A DNA stretch of 64,000 bases from Emcibacter nanhaiensis (GTDB lineage Bacteria; Pseudomonadota; Alphaproteobacteria; Sphingomonadales; Emcibacteraceae): assembly GCF_006385175.1 (NCBI RefSeq), contig NZ_VFIY01000005.1, positions 255,501-319,500 on the forward strand. The letters run 5' to 3'. This document shows positions 8,491-17,536 of this stretch, one piece after another (the stretch's first letter is position 1; each line of letters opens with the position of its first letter). Under the pieces are notes generated by a model. That model saw nothing but the letters and a program-made list of their open reading frames with translations, was not told where the DNA came from and ran no database searches. The translations under genes and the position numbers were made by a program.

Positions 8491-9558
8491 ATGGAGAAAA
8501 CCTTCACTTCAAAAACTTCTGGGGGCAATTATTTCGAGGACTTCACCATCGGCCAGGTCCTTACCCATGCCACGCCGCGCACGGTGACCGAGGGCGATGT
8601 GGCGCTTTATACCGCACTCTATGGCCCGCGCTTTGCGCTGCAGTCCTCCGACGAATTCGCCCGCGCCTGCGGTTATCCCCGCGCTCCACTCGACGACATG
8701 CTGACCTTCCATATGGTGTTCGGCAAGACCGTGCCGGATATCTCCATCAATGCGGTGGCCAACCTGGGTTATGCCGACTGTAAATTCCTCAAGCCGGTTT
8801 TTCCCGGCGATACCCTGAGTGCGGTCAGTGAAGTGATCGGCCTCAAGCAGAATTCCAGCGGCAAGAACGGCAATGTCTTTGTCCGCACCACCGGCACCAA
8901 TCAGCATGGCGACGTGGTGCTGTCCTATGTGCGCTGGGTCATGGTCAACAAGAAGGGTCCGGCCAGCCCGGCCCCGGACACGGTGATCCCGGAGCTGCCG
9001 GAGGCGGTCGCGGCCGATGATCTGGTGGTGCCGCAGGGGCTTGACTTCAGCACATATGACAGCACCCTTGCGGGCTCGGACTATTACTGGGACGACTATG
9101 AGGTGGGGGAAAAGATCAATCATGTGGACGCCATGACCGTGGAGGCGGCCGACCATATGATGGCGACCCGGCTCTATCAGAATACCGCCAAGGTCCATTT
9201 CAACCTGCATATGATGAAGGACGGCAGGCTTGGCGAGCGCATCGTTTACGGCGGCCATGTCATCAGTCTCGCCCGGGGCTTAAGCTATAACGGCCTCGGC
9301 AATGCGCCACTGATTGCCGCCATTAATGCCGGACGTCACGTCAATCCCTGCATCGCCGGGGATACGGTCTATGCCTGGACCGAGGTGCTGGACAAGGCGG
9401 AGCTTGCCGGCGAAGATCACGTGGGCGCGCTCCGGGTGCGCCTGGTGGCGACCAAGGACCATGAGCCGGCGGACCATGCCTATAAGGATGCGGACGGCAA
9501 ATATCTGCCTTCAGTGTTACTCGACCTCGACCTGTGGCTGCTGCTGCCGCGACGTTAG
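8491..9558 (+). CDS. mch: Mesaconyl-CoA hydratase (double-hotdog MaoC family)
   Basis: Hydrates mesaconyl-CoA to beta-methylmalyl-CoA, a late step of the ethylmalonyl-CoA pathway for acetate assimilation without isocitrate lyase. The 355-residue length and the two fused MaoC-like hotdog halves (about 10-160 and 190-350) match that enzyme. GNYFEDFTIGQVLTHATPRT opens the first half and SDYYWDDYEVGEKINHVDAM the second. It starts three bases after the lyase stop, with GGAGG inside the end of that gene, so the two are translationally coupled. The last 42 bases overlap the convergent permease gene. The ccr and ecm genes of the pathway are not in this window. Confidence 0.85.
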   Translation: MEKTFTSKTSGGNYFEDFTIGQVLTHATPRTVTEGDVALYTALYGPRFALQSSDEFARACGYPRAPLDDMLTFHMVFGKTVPDISINAVANLGYADCKFLKPVFPGDTLSAVSEVIGLKQNSSGKNGNVFVRTTGTNQHGDVVLSYVRWVMVNKKGPASPAPDTVIPELPEAVAADDLVVPQGLDFSTYDSTLAGSDYYWDDYEVGEKINHVDAMTVEAADHMMATRLYQNTAKVHFNLHMMKDGRLGERIVYGGHVISLARGLSYNGLGNAPLIAAINAGRHVNPCIAGDTVYAWTEVLDKAELAGEDHVGALRVRLVATKDHEPADHAYKDADGKYLPSVLLDLDLWLLLPRR

Positions 9559-10908
9559 ACGCGAGGCCTTTTCGAGATTCTCCTCGTCCCGGAAACTGTC
9601 CGGCCCAAGCAGCAGCAGGCAGGCGGCAATGCCCGCCAGCAGCCCGATCCAGCTGTCAAAATAGACCAGCATGAAGGCGGTCATCAGGGCCACTCCCCGC
9701 TCCTGGCTGGTGCGCGGCAGGGCCATGGCGATATAGGCGCAGGCGAAGCCGGTCAGGATCAGGGTCAGGATCAGGGCGATATTCAGGAACGGCTTCAGGA
9801 GCGTGATCAGCGGCAGGATCATCAGAAAGAACGGGATGGCGTAGAGATAATAGGCAGCCAGGCCGCTGAACAGCGACTGCATTTTCTCCGGCCCTTCGCG
9901 CCAGCGCTCCACAATCAGCACATGGATGCCGGTCCACAGCACGCCCTGGGTGGGGAAAAAGGGGGCGGAAATCCCCATCAATCCGTTGCGCAAGGCGACC
10001 ATCAGGTGCGAACGATTAACGTTGATGTCGATGGGGTCGTCCGGCCGGTCCTCCTGCGCCTTCTGCAGCACGGTAATGCCGGTCAGCAGGTCGCCGAACA
10101 GGATGGTATAGGTCATCAGCGTTATCGGCAGGGCGGCGACATACATCTCGAAGTCCGGCCAGCCGATGGAAAAGGGCGAGGCCTTGGCCCAGACATCCCC
10201 CAGCGGCGGCAGGAAAATTCCCCACTGGATATCAAGATGCAGTTCCCCGAGCCAGAGGCCGACCACGCCGGCGATGAAAAAGCCGGGCAGCAGGCCGAGG
10301 CTGGACAGCAGCGCCAGACCGGGGATTTTGCCCTTGAGGCGCTGGAACGGCAGGGAGAAGGTGATCAGCAGGCAGACCGCGATGGCGAGGCCGCTGGCCC
10401 AGGGCCGTTCCGCAAAATGGCTGGGATCGTCAATGAAGACCCGTTTGAAGGCGGCCAGCGCCGCGCCCAGAATGATGCCGGATTTGAGCGCCCGGGGAAT
10501 ATGGTTGATCAGTTTCTTGCCGAGCCCGGTCGCCCCCAGCAGGAACATCAGCAGGGCAAATTCAATACTCAAGGCGGACATGACCTGGAAGCGCTCCGTC
10601 GGCGTTTCATAGCCGGCGAGGACAAAGGCCAGCACCAGTGGCAGGGCCGGGGTGATCCAGCCCGGCGCATAGGGCTCGCCCAGGAACAATATGCTGGAGG
10701 CGATAAAAAACGACAGGATCATGCAGAAGGCGACCCCTTCCTCGAAACTCAGGCCGAAATAGGCAATGAGCAGGGGGACAATGGCGAGGCCGGTGGACAG
10801 GGCAACGACAACACCCTGGATAAATTCCGGCCATTCGATGCGCATATGAACAAGGGGCAGGCGAATATGCAAAAAGCCCCAGCGGCTGACGCGAGGTTCA
10901 CTAGACAT
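9517..10908 (-). CDS. Multi-pass membrane permease, SLC23/SLC26-like (NCS2-type) putative transporter
   Basis: A 463-residue integral membrane protein with about 12-14 hydrophobic segments. The order FIQGVVVALSTGLAIVPLLI, then a region with GWITPALPLVLAF, and later GDLLTGITVLQKA and FFPTQGVLWTG, resembles the UraA/SLC26 7+7 inverted-repeat fold. No substrate signature is clear: it lacks the usual NCS2 motif residues, so purine, pyrimidine or anion transport cannot be decided. There is no STAS domain; the tail is short and polar. Its 3' end overlaps mch on the other strand by 42 bases. A palindrome 57 bases before the start may be an operator. Confidence 0.65.
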   Translation of the reverse strand: MSSEPRVSRWGFLHIRLPLVHMRIEWPEFIQGVVVALSTGLAIVPLLIAYFGLSFEEGVAFCMILSFFIASSILFLGEPYAPGWITPALPLVLAFVLAGYETPTERFQVMSALSIEFALLMFLLGATGLGKKLINHIPRALKSGIILGAALAAFKRVFIDDPSHFAERPWASGLAIAVCLLITFSLPFQRLKGKIPGLALLSSLGLLPGFFIAGVVGLWLGELHLDIQWGIFLPPLGDVWAKASPFSIGWPDFEMYVAALPITLMTYTILFGDLLTGITVLQKAQEDRPDDPIDINVNRSHLMVALRNGLMGISAPFFPTQGVLWTGIHVLIVERWREGPEKMQSLFSGLAAYYLYAIPFFLMILPLITLLKPFLNIALILTLILTGFACAYIAMALPRTSQERGVALMTAFMLVYFDSWIGLLAGIAACLLLLGPDSFRDEENLEKASRLTSRQQQPQVEVE

Positions 10909-10965
10909 GGCTTCCCTATATGTTGTTTGCTTTTCCAGCTTATGTTGTTCCCCGGATTAGAACAG

Positions 10966-10979
10966 CAAACGAACGTTTG
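10966..10979. promoter_or_regulatory. Palindrome upstream of the permease gene, possible repressor operator
   Basis: CAAACG-AA-CGTTTG, perfect 6-base arms, 57 bases upstream of the permease start codon on the minus strand. The shape is typical of TetR-type operators. No regulator gene is adjacent. Confidence 0.4.
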
Positions 10980-11143
10980 GTCAAGCAACACCGCACTAGC
11001 AGGCAGGCGGTGGGGAGCGGTCAGGGAGGTGGGCTCTGACTGCGGGCCGATTAAAATAGCGGCTGACCCTGGCCACAAAATCGCCTAGGATAAGTGCTGG
11101 AATGGAAGTGACAATATTCTGACGGCTGTCCTTGGGGGATTTT

Positions 11144-13132
11144 ATGGAACGCTTTTCTTTCACGCGCCTTTTTGCACAATTTCTTTCGGCTTTACTCGCC
11201 GGGACGATGCTGTTGGTCCCGGCGGCGCAAAGCGCCGAGGACTTCAAGCCCTTCCGGCCCCATATCATCGACGGTGGTGACGATCCGGTCTGCCAGGTGG
11301 CGTTGAAGTATTACCAGCGGGTGTTTGACAGTCCCAATGGCGCAATGGGGAATGAGATTGAAGGGCCGGGGGTGAGTTATCCGCCTCTGGAAGAATTCTC
11401 CGCCAAATATGGTTCCTATCAGCTTCAGTCAATCAGATACGGCTCCATTTCCCTAGAGGGGAAGGAACGGTATCTGATTTATTACGATAGGCCTCTTTAT
11501 GGAAATGGTTATCGTTTCCATACCGGTTTTTTGACCAGTGCAGATCAATTTGCAGATTTGAAAAAGATATTGGAAGATAACTTAAAGAGTGGGACGCCAA
11601 GAGGTGTTGAGGATCTAGAAAATAGATCCGGGGTTTCAATTATATATCCAGTTCGTCCCCCACAACGACGTCCATGGAAGTCAACCGAACAGAGCTACCC
11701 GTTTCTATATAATGGTAAACTCTACATAGTTGTGGAGACCGTGCAGCGGGGAACAACCTTCAAAAATCGATCGAAAAATATTTTTAGGGTTAGTCCTGAT
11801 GGAGAAGCCTCCAACGTCTGCTTAATTGAGTTGATGCAACCGTTCGAAGATACCAATGCCAAGAATGAACTGTCTTTTTTCTCCGCCTATCATAAAACGG
11901 TTAGGGAGATGACGAGGGTTAAAGATTCCATTTGTATCCAGAGCCACACGTCTCCGGACCAACGTGCTGCAAAGAGGGGAAAGTTGCTCACCGCGATGAT
12001 GGTGTCCAGGCCCTGGGCGCTTAACAAAAGATGGGAGGCAATGGGGCGGACCGAAGGGGGATTTCGCGAAGGCTTCCAGAAAAAACATTTCTCCGACTGG
12101 AAATATCAGGATGTCTGGAGTTATCGGGAAGCCGGTGTATTGGACTCCGCCAGGCGGGACGCCAAGAGGGAACTCACTAGGTATTATAAGAAATATTTCG
12201 ATATGAGCGATGAAGAGGCTGCTCAATTGGCCGATGATGCGGTCGAGGGATTGCCAGGCGGCTATTATTCCCTGGGCGTCTACTATGAACAAAACAAGGA
12301 CTTTGATGCCTTGAAGGGGTTGATTGATGGCACGTTTTCTGACTGGTCGGCGCTAGGGGACCTGCTTACGCTAAAGCGTCAGAAGAAAATTCCGGAATAT
12401 CTTCTTCTTATGGTCGATGTCCCACAACAGATCGGCAACCTGCCTGACGCCTTGAAGGCTGATACCATCATAAATTACTTTGACAAGGATTTGTTGATGT
12501 ATGCCGCCCACATGAACAACTACGACGCGGTGAAGTATCTCCTCGCTATTGATTGGCCATTGGAGCGCGTCACTAGATTTGAACAATATCGCAGAGGGAA
12601 TTTTGTCGGGGGGTGCCATTACATCAACAGGACCAACCGCAGCGCCCTGACCTATGCGGCGGAGAATGCCTCGATCGAGCTGATCAAGCTGCTGGTCGAG
12701 GCCGGCATGGACACGGAGATCCACGACAGCCAGGGCAATTCGCTCGACTATTATATCAACCTCAATCCCCGCTTTAGTGCCGAGGACAAGGCGCTCGGCT
12801 TCAACGGCCTGCTCGCAAAATATGCTGAAGCGGAGCCGGTGACGCCATCCTTTGCTTGCGGCGGCAAACTCAGTCGGCTGGAAAGCGCCATTTGCAGCAA
12901 GCCCGGTCTTGCCATTTACGACCGGGAGCTGAGCCGGGCTTACGGCAAACTGCGCGGGCGCGATGATATCGGCGCGCAGATGAAGAAAAGCCAGGTCGAC
13001 TGGATCGGCTGGCGCACCCGGGAATGCCGCAGGTACAAAGAAGATTTCCAGCTCAACGCCTGTATCGCCCGCACCACCCGGGCCCGAATTCGATATCTGG
13101 ACTATGTATCTGAAGCTTTTGATTCCATGTGA
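11144..13132 (+). CDS. Exported protein with ankyrin repeats and a C-terminal LprI-like (DUF1311) domain
   Basis: The 662-residue protein has a signal peptide (MERFSFTRLFAQFLSALLAG, cleavage near AQSA-ED). Residues 30-430 match no family I recognise. Around 440-560 are at least two ankyrin-like repeats (DLLMYAAHMNNYDAVKYLL and SALTYAAENASIELIKLLVE). The C-terminus from about 575 has the cysteine-rich pattern of LprI-like/DUF1311 domains (FACGGKLSRLESAICSKPGL, then RECRRYKEDF and NACIARTTRARI), known from a mycobacterial lysozyme inhibitor. The ATG at 11144 follows GGGGGAT; a TTG at 11132 is less likely. From about 11430 to 12600 the DNA is clearly more AT-rich than the flanks. Function is unknown; a periplasmic protein-binding or envelope-protection role is a guess. 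Confidence 0.7.
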   Translation: MERFSFTRLFAQFLSALLAGTMLLVPAAQSAEDFKPFRPHIIDGGDDPVCQVALKYYQRVFDSPNGAMGNEIEGPGVSYPPLEEFSAKYGSYQLQSIRYGSISLEGKERYLIYYDRPLYGNGYRFHTGFLTSADQFADLKKILEDNLKSGTPRGVEDLENRSGVSIIYPVRPPQRRPWKSTEQSYPFLYNGKLYIVVETVQRGTTFKNRSKNIFRVSPDGEASNVCLIELMQPFEDTNAKNELSFFSAYHKTVREMTRVKDSICIQSHTSPDQRAAKRGKLLTAMMVSRPWALNKRWEAMGRTEGGFREGFQKKHFSDWKYQDVWSYREAGVLDSARRDAKRELTRYYKKYFDMSDEEAAQLADDAVEGLPGGYYSLGVYYEQNKDFDALKGLIDGTFSDWSALGDLLTLKRQKKIPEYLLLMVDVPQQIGNLPDALKADTIINYFDKDLLMYAAHMNNYDAVKYLLAIDWPLERVTRFEQYRRGNFVGGCHYINRTNRSALTYAAENASIELIKLLVEAGMDTEIHDSQGNSLDYYINLNPRFSAEDKALGFNGLLAKYAEAEPVTPSFACGGKLSRLESAICSKPGLAIYDRELSRAYGKLRGRDDIGAQMKKSQVDWIGWRTRECRRYKEDFQLNACIARTTRARIRYLDYVSEAFDSM

Positions 13133-13145
13133 GATATAACCAATA

Positions 13146-13163
13146 ATACAGACCTGTCTGTTT
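13146..13163. promoter_or_regulatory. 18-base palindromic element upstream of sdhCDAB
   Basis: ATACAGACCTGTCTGTTT. The core ACAGAC-NN-GTCTGT is a perfect inverted repeat. The same 18 bases occur in the opposite orientation at 18756-18773, upstream of mdh. It lies about 185 bases before sdhC and just after the stop of the preceding gene. Confidence 0.5.
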
Positions 13164-13302
13164 AAAAAATGCCATGTTACCGGCCGGTTAAGGCTCAAAT
13201 TCGGGGAAAAATGCAGGAAATTCTAAGAACAGTTCTCATCTAGGCAGTTACCCCCTTGCTCTCGGGCCGTGAAATGACTAAGACAGTTTCAGGGTGTATT
13301 GA

Positions 13303-13321
13303 GGGGACGGGAGGCGTCCCC
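13303..13321 (+). promoter_or_regulatory. Hairpin in the sdhC leader
   Basis: Perfect 7-bp stem GGGGACG / CGTCCCC with GGAGG in the loop, ending 26 bases before the sdhC ATG and just before the true ribosome binding site AAGGAG (13336-13341). It may affect translation initiation or mRNA stability. No regulator is known from the sequence. Confidence 0.4.
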
Positions 13322-13347
13322 CCTCATAAGACATAAAGGAGTAGTAG

Positions 13348-13734
13348 ATGGCTCGGGTTCAACGACCGACTTCGCCGCATCTGCAAGTCTATGCATGGGG
13401 CCTGCACATGGTCCTTTCCATTCTTCATCGCGCCACCGGCGCCGCGCTCGGGGCTGGTACCCTGCTGCTGGTCTGGTGGCTCGTGGCCCTGGCCTCGGGT
13501 CCCGAAGCCTATGACCAGTTTATTGTGTGCATGGGCAGCCTTATCGGCCGGATCATCCTGTTTGGTTTTACCTGGGCGTTGATGTTGCACCTGTGCAACG
13601 GCATCCGCCATCTGTTCTGGGACCTGGGCAAGGGCTTCGAACTTTCGACCACTGCCAAGTCCAATTATCTTGTTCTCATCTGTTCCGTAATCCTGACCCT
13701 GCTGGCCTGGGTCGTCGGTTACGGCATGATTTAG
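13348..13734 (+). CDS. sdhC: Succinate dehydrogenase cytochrome b556 subunit
   Basis: Membrane anchor subunit of complex II. The 128-residue protein has three hydrophobic helices. RPTSPHLQVY starts it; SILHRATG holds the Ser and Arg of the quinone site; LHLCNGIRHLFWD in the second helix carries the haem-ligand histidine. First gene of sdhCDAB; sdhD starts nine bases after its stop. AAGGAG precedes the ATG. Confidence 0.96.
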   Translation: MARVQRPTSPHLQVYAWGLHMVLSILHRATGAALGAGTLLLVWWLVALASGPEAYDQFIVCMGSLIGRIILFGFTWALMLHLCNGIRHLFWDLGKGFELSTTAKSNYLVLICSVILTLLAWVVGYGMI

Positions 13735-13743
13735 GAGGTCGAC

Positions 13744-14118
13744 ATGAGCTTGCGCACGCCTCTTGGTAAAGTTCGCGGACTTGGTTCCGCCAAAAACGGC
13801 ACCCACCACTGGTGGATGCAGAAAGTCACCGCCGTCGCTCTGGTGCCGCTGACCGTCTGGTTCGTCGCCAGCCTGGCCCAACTGACCCAGGCGCCCTATG
13901 AAGTGGCCCTCAACTGGCTGTCTTCGCCGATCCCGGCGATCCTGATGGTCCTGTTTGTGACCACCGGCCTTTATCACCTCAAGCTCGGCCTGCAGGTGAT
14001 CGTTGAGGATTATGTCCACGGCGAATTCACCAAGACCGTGGTCCAGATGCTGATCACTTTCGGCTGTGTCGTGCTGGCGGTGGCCGCGGTCTTCTCCATT
14101 CTTAAAGTTGCGATCTAG
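13744..14118 (+). CDS. sdhD: Succinate dehydrogenase membrane anchor subunit
   Basis: The second membrane anchor of complex II, 124 residues with three transmembrane helices. The N-terminal segment HHWWMQKVTAVALVPL is typical of alphaproteobacterial SdhD. TTGLYHLKLGLQVIVEDYVH carries the conserved His near the haem and the Asp-Tyr pair near the quinone pocket. The gene is closely spaced between sdhC and sdhA, with GGAGG before the ATG. Confidence 0.95.
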   Translation: MSLRTPLGKVRGLGSAKNGTHHWWMQKVTAVALVPLTVWFVASLAQLTQAPYEVALNWLSSPIPAILMVLFVTTGLYHLKLGLQVIVEDYVHGEFTKTVVQMLITFGCVVLAVAAVFSILKVAI

Positions 14119-14134
14119 GTCAGGAGCATAACAA

Positions 14135-15922
14135 ATGACAACAGCATACGAACTGACAGATCACGTCTATGACGCCATTGTGATCGGCGCCGGCGGCTCC
14201 GGCCTGCGCGCCGCCATGGGCATCGCTGAAAGCGGCCTCAAGACCGCCTGTATTTCCAAAGTATTCCCGACCCGGTCTCATACCGTGGCCGCCCAGGGCG
14301 GTATTGCCGCTTCGCTCGGCAACATGGGCCCGGACACCTGGCAGTGGCATATGTATGACACCGTCAAGGGTTCCGACTGGCTCGGCGACCAGGACGCTAT
14401 TGAATATATGGTGCGCCAGGCGCCGGAAGCAGTCTATGAGCTCGAGCATTTCGGCGTGCCCTTCTCCCGTACCGAGGAAGGCAAGATTTACCAGCGCCCG
14501 TTCGGCGGCATGACCACCGAATTCGGCGAAGGCCCGCCGGCCCAGCGCACCTGCGCTGCCGCCGACCGGACCGGTCACGCCATGCTGCACAGCCTGTACC
14601 AGCAGTCGCTGAAATATGACACCGACTTTTTTGTCGAATATTTCGCCATCGACCTGATCATGGTGGACGGCGAATGCCGCGGCGTGATCTGCCTCGACAT
14701 GAACACCGGTACCCTGCACCGCTTCAAGGCGCACATGACCGTGCTGGCCACCGGCGGCTACAACCGCACCTATTTCTCCGCCACCTCGGCCCATACCTGT
14801 ACCGGTGACGGCGGCGGCATGGTGCAGCGCGCCGGCCTGCCGCTGCAGGACCTGGAATTCGTGCAGTTCCACCCGACCGGGATTTACGGCGCCGGCGTCC
14901 TGATTACCGAGGGCGCGCGCGGCGAAGGCGGTTACCTGGTGAACTCCGAAGGCGAGCGTTTCATGGAACGTTATGCGCCGTCCGCCAAGGACCTGGCCAG
15001 CCGCGATGTGGTCAGCCGGGCCATGTCGGTGGAGATTTCCGAAGGCCGCGGCGTCGGCGAACACAAGGACCATATCTTCCTGCACCTTGATCACCTGGAT
15101 CCGGCGATCCTGGCGGAACGCCTGCCGGGCATTTCCGAAAGCGCCCGCATCTTCGCCGGTGTCGACGTAACCAAGCAGCCGATTCCGGTGGTGCCGACCG
15201 CTCACTATAATATGGGTGGCATCGGCTGTAACTATCATGGCGAGGTGTTGAACCCGACTGCTGGTGATCCGGACCGGATCGTACCCGGCCTGATGGCCGT
15301 GGGTGAGGCCGCCTGTGTCTCCGTGCACGGCGCCAACCGTCTCGGCTCCAACAGCCTGATCGACCTGGTGGTGTTCGGCCGTGCCGCAGCGCACCGCGTG
15401 GCGGAAGTGGTCAAGCCGAATACGGCCCACAAGCCGCTGCCGAATGACAATGCCGACCTGGCGCTTGGCCGTCTCGACAAATATCGCAATGCCAACGGCA
15501 GCCATACCACAGCCCAGATCCGCGACAAGATGCAGCGGACCATGCAGGCCGACTGCGCTGTGTTCCGTGAGCAGGGCAAACTGGATGCCGGCAAGAAAGC
15601 GATCGACGAGATCTACGCCATGTTGGCGGATGTCAAAACCTTCGACCGCTCGCTGGTCTGGAACAGTGACCTGATCGAAACGCTGGAGCTTGAGAACCTG
15701 CTGCAGCATGCGGTCACCACCATGCATTGTGCGGCCAACCGCACCGAAAGCCGTGGCGCCCACGCCCGGGAAGACTTCCCGGACCGCAATGACGAGGAAT
15801 GGATGAAACATACCTCCGCCTGGCTGGAAGACGGCAAGATCCGTATCGAATATCGTCCGGTTCACGACTATACCCTGACCGACGAAATCGATTATATCAA
15901 ACCCAAAGCCCGCGTGTATTAA
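14135..15922 (+). CDS. sdhA: Succinate dehydrogenase flavoprotein subunit
   Basis: Catalytic subunit oxidising succinate to fumarate with covalent FAD. The protein has 595 residues, the usual length. The FAD-binding motif [14 protein letters not shown] lies near residue 20; the His of SHTVAAQGG is the flavin attachment site; [20 protein letters not shown] and [18 protein letters not shown] are family signatures with the active-site Arg and the C-terminal FAD contacts. sdhB follows 12 bases downstream. Confidence 0.98.
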   Translation: MTTAYELTDHVYDAIVIGAGGSGLRAAMGIAESGLKTACISKVFPTRSHTVAAQGGIAASLGNMGPDTWQWHMYDTVKGSDWLGDQDAIEYMVRQAPEAVYELEHFGVPFSRTEEGKIYQRPFGGMTTEFGEGPPAQRTCAAADRTGHAMLHSLYQQSLKYDTDFFVEYFAIDLIMVDGECRGVICLDMNTGTLHRFKAHMTVLATGGYNRTYFSATSAHTCTGDGGGMVQRAGLPLQDLEFVQFHPTGIYGAGVLITEGARGEGGYLVNSEGERFMERYAPSAKDLASRDVVSRAMSVEISEGRGVGEHKDHIFLHLDHLDPAILAERLPGISESARIFAGVDVTKQPIPVVPTAHYNMGGIGCNYHGEVLNPTAGDPDRIVPGLMAVGEAACVSVHGANRLGSNSLIDLVVFGRAAAHRVAEVVKPNTAHKPLPNDNADLALGRLDKYRNANGSHTTAQIRDKMQRTMQADCAVFREQGKLDAGKKAIDEIYAMLADVKTFDRSLVWNSDLIETLELENLLQHAVTTMHCAANRTESRGAHAREDFPDRNDEEWMKHTSAWLEDGKIRIEYRPVHDYTLTDEIDYIKPKARVY

Positions 15923-15934
15923 GGAGTAGAGAAA

Positions 15935-16717
15935 ATGGCTGAATTCAAACTTCCCAAAAACTCCCGCTATACCAAGGGTAAAACCTGGAAAGCCGAAGCC
16001 GGCGCCACCAACATCAAGCGCTTCAACATCTATCGCTGGAACGAGGATGACGGGGAAAATCCGCGCATCGACACCTATGAGGTGGATATCGACAAATGCG
16101 GTCCGATGGTGCTGGACGCCCTGATCAAGATCAAGAACGAGATTGATCCGACCCTGACTTTCCGCCGCTCCTGCCGCGAGGGCGTGTGCGGCTCCTGCGC
16201 CATGAACATCGGCGGTATGAACACGCTGGCCTGTACCAAGGATATTGCGGACTTCAAGGGTGATATCAATATCTACCCGCTGCCGCATATGGATGTGGTC
16301 AAGGATCTGGTACCGGACCTGACCAACTTCTATGCCCAGTATGCCTCCATCAAGCCGTGGATGCAGACCCAGACCCCGGCCCCGTCCGGCAAGGAACGTC
16401 TGCAGAGCCGCGACGACCGCGCCAAGCTGGATGGTCTGTATGAATGTATCCTGTGCGCCAGTTGCTCCACCAGCTGCCCGAGCTACTGGTGGAACTCGGA
16501 CCGCTACCTCGGTCCGGCCGTGCTGCTGCAGGCCTACCGCTGGCTGGTGGACAGCCGTGATGAAAATACCGGCGAGCGTCTTGATGCGCTGGAAGACCCC
16601 TTCCGCCTCTATCGCTGCCACACCATCATGAACTGTGCCAACACCTGCCCGAAAGGCCTCAACCCGGCCAAGGCCATCGCCGAAATCAAGAAGATGATGG
16701 TCGAGCGCCAGGGTTAA
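15935..16717 (+). CDS. sdhB: Succinate dehydrogenase iron-sulfur subunit
   Basis: Electron-transfer subunit with 2Fe-2S, 4Fe-4S and 3Fe-4S clusters, 260 residues. The 2Fe-2S ligands are in [15 protein letters not shown], with a further Cys in LACTKD; the C-terminal ferredoxin-type ligands are in [16 protein letters not shown] and [11 protein letters not shown]. Last gene of the sdh operon; followed by a hairpin terminator. Confidence 0.98.
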   Translation: MAEFKLPKNSRYTKGKTWKAEAGATNIKRFNIYRWNEDDGENPRIDTYEVDIDKCGPMVLDALIKIKNEIDPTLTFRRSCREGVCGSCAMNIGGMNTLACTKDIADFKGDINIYPLPHMDVVKDLVPDLTNFYAQYASIKPWMQTQTPAPSGKERLQSRDDRAKLDGLYECILCASCSTSCPSYWWNSDRYLGPAVLLQAYRWLVDSRDENTGERLDALEDPFRLYRCHTIMNCANTCPKGLNPAKAIAEIKKMMVERQG

Positions 16718-16750
16718 ATTTTGGGTTAGGCGATATAAATTCCAAACGAC

Positions 16751-16780
16751 AAAAGCCGGGACAATGCCCGGCTTTTCAAT
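16751..16780. terminator. Terminator after sdhB, possibly bidirectional
   Basis: Stem AAAAGCCGGG / CCCGGCTTTT with a six-base loop (16751-16776), T-rich on both sides. It also lies just past the stop of the minus-strand small gene at 16805. Confidence 0.8.
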
Positions 16781-16804
16781 TTGTCTCACATCTGGTGCGA
16801 ACTA

Positions 16805-17026
16805 TCAGTCGATGAATTCCTTGAGCAGCATGATATCGCCGATGATAAAACCATGCCGGGGGGGATGATGTTTTTCGACGATGCGCAGGGCGTCTTCCTC
16901 GGATTCCGCTTCCACTTCCAGATACCGCAGATCACCCCACGCTTTGTCATAGTTGGGGTGCTTCTTGCCTTCAGCATAGGCTTGCCGCACGGCTTCGTTA
17001 TAGATGGCAACTTCATATCGGTTCAC
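16805..17026 (-). CDS. Small uncharacterised protein, paralogue of the gene at 17183
   Basis: A 73-residue soluble protein with no signal peptide or membrane segment, and no family I recognise. It aligns without gaps over 62 residues to the product of the neighbouring minus-strand gene at 17183-17398. Shared features are YNE-V-R near the start, W-x-D in the middle, E-x-x-A then A-x-x-I, and an HP-x(3)-GF-x(2)-GD C-terminal motif; I count 20 identities. The preservation of the same spacing argues that both are real proteins. The start is GTG at 17026, with AGAGG a few bases upstream. Confidence 0.7.
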   Translation of the reverse strand: MNRYEVAIYNEAVRQAYAEGKKHPNYDKAWGDLRYLEVEAESEEDALRIVEKHHPPRHGFIIGDIMLLKEFID

Positions 17027-17182
17027 GGGATCGGCCTCTTATCGGTCTCAATAAACCTATTGTACAGCGAATAGTAAAAACCTGGTTAACAGCAACCTGA
17101 TTGTCACTGATTTACAGCCAATATATGGAATATACAACTATTTATGTTGTTCGGAGCCGGATCTTTCAGGTCTTGGCCGGCG

Positions 17183-17398
17183 TCAGGCCACGGATTCTGC
17201 AGCGTCGCCGAGGACGAAGCCCATTTTTTCCGGATGCTTGCGGCGGCAGATTTCCATGGCTTCGCCGGCGGTATGGGCGCGAATTTCGATCAGGTGCATA
17301 TCGGCCCAGCTGTCTTCCAGGGTATTGTGGGAGCGCCCGGCCCGGACGATTTCACGGACTTCCTCATTGTAGACAGGGATTTCAAATATTTTCTTCAT
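17183..17398 (-). CDS. Small uncharacterised protein, paralogue of the gene at 16805
   Basis: A 71-residue soluble protein starting at ATG 17398 with GGAAGAA upstream. Same pattern as its neighbour: FEIPVYNEEVRE at the N-terminus, SWADMHLIEIRAH in the middle, and KHPEKMGFVLGD near the end. The predicted alternation of strand, helix, strand, helix would make a small alpha/beta fold. It lies 156 bases upstream of its paralogue on the same strand, so the pair may be co-transcribed from the AT-rich region before zapE. Function unknown. Confidence 0.7.
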   Translation of the reverse strand: MKKIFEIPVYNEEVREIVRAGRSHNTLEDSWADMHLIEIRAHTAGEAMEICRRKHPEKMGFVLGDAAESVA

Positions 17399-17536
17399 TG
17401 TTCTTCCATTCCCTTTATTGTACTGCTTTGTTTACTCGTGCGTATGTGACATTTATTCGTACTTTAAAATATAGCGTATGTATAAACGGTTAAAATTTTA
17501 ATTAAATTCCAAAATCACCTGGCCAGCTTTCCAACC

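Noticed and set aside
14120-16789. A very long open frame (889 codons) antisense to sdhA-sdhB.
   Set aside because: It is the antisense shadow of GC-rich genes with strong third-position bias; the translation has low-complexity His/Gly/Val-rich sequence, no motifs, and the sense genes are certain. Similar shadows opposite 1659-3482, 22241-25186, 26804-28210 and 29746-31371 were dropped for the same reason.
17487-17512. TTAA-rich stretch before zapE as a CtrA site.
   Set aside because: The spacing is eight bases; no exact consensus.
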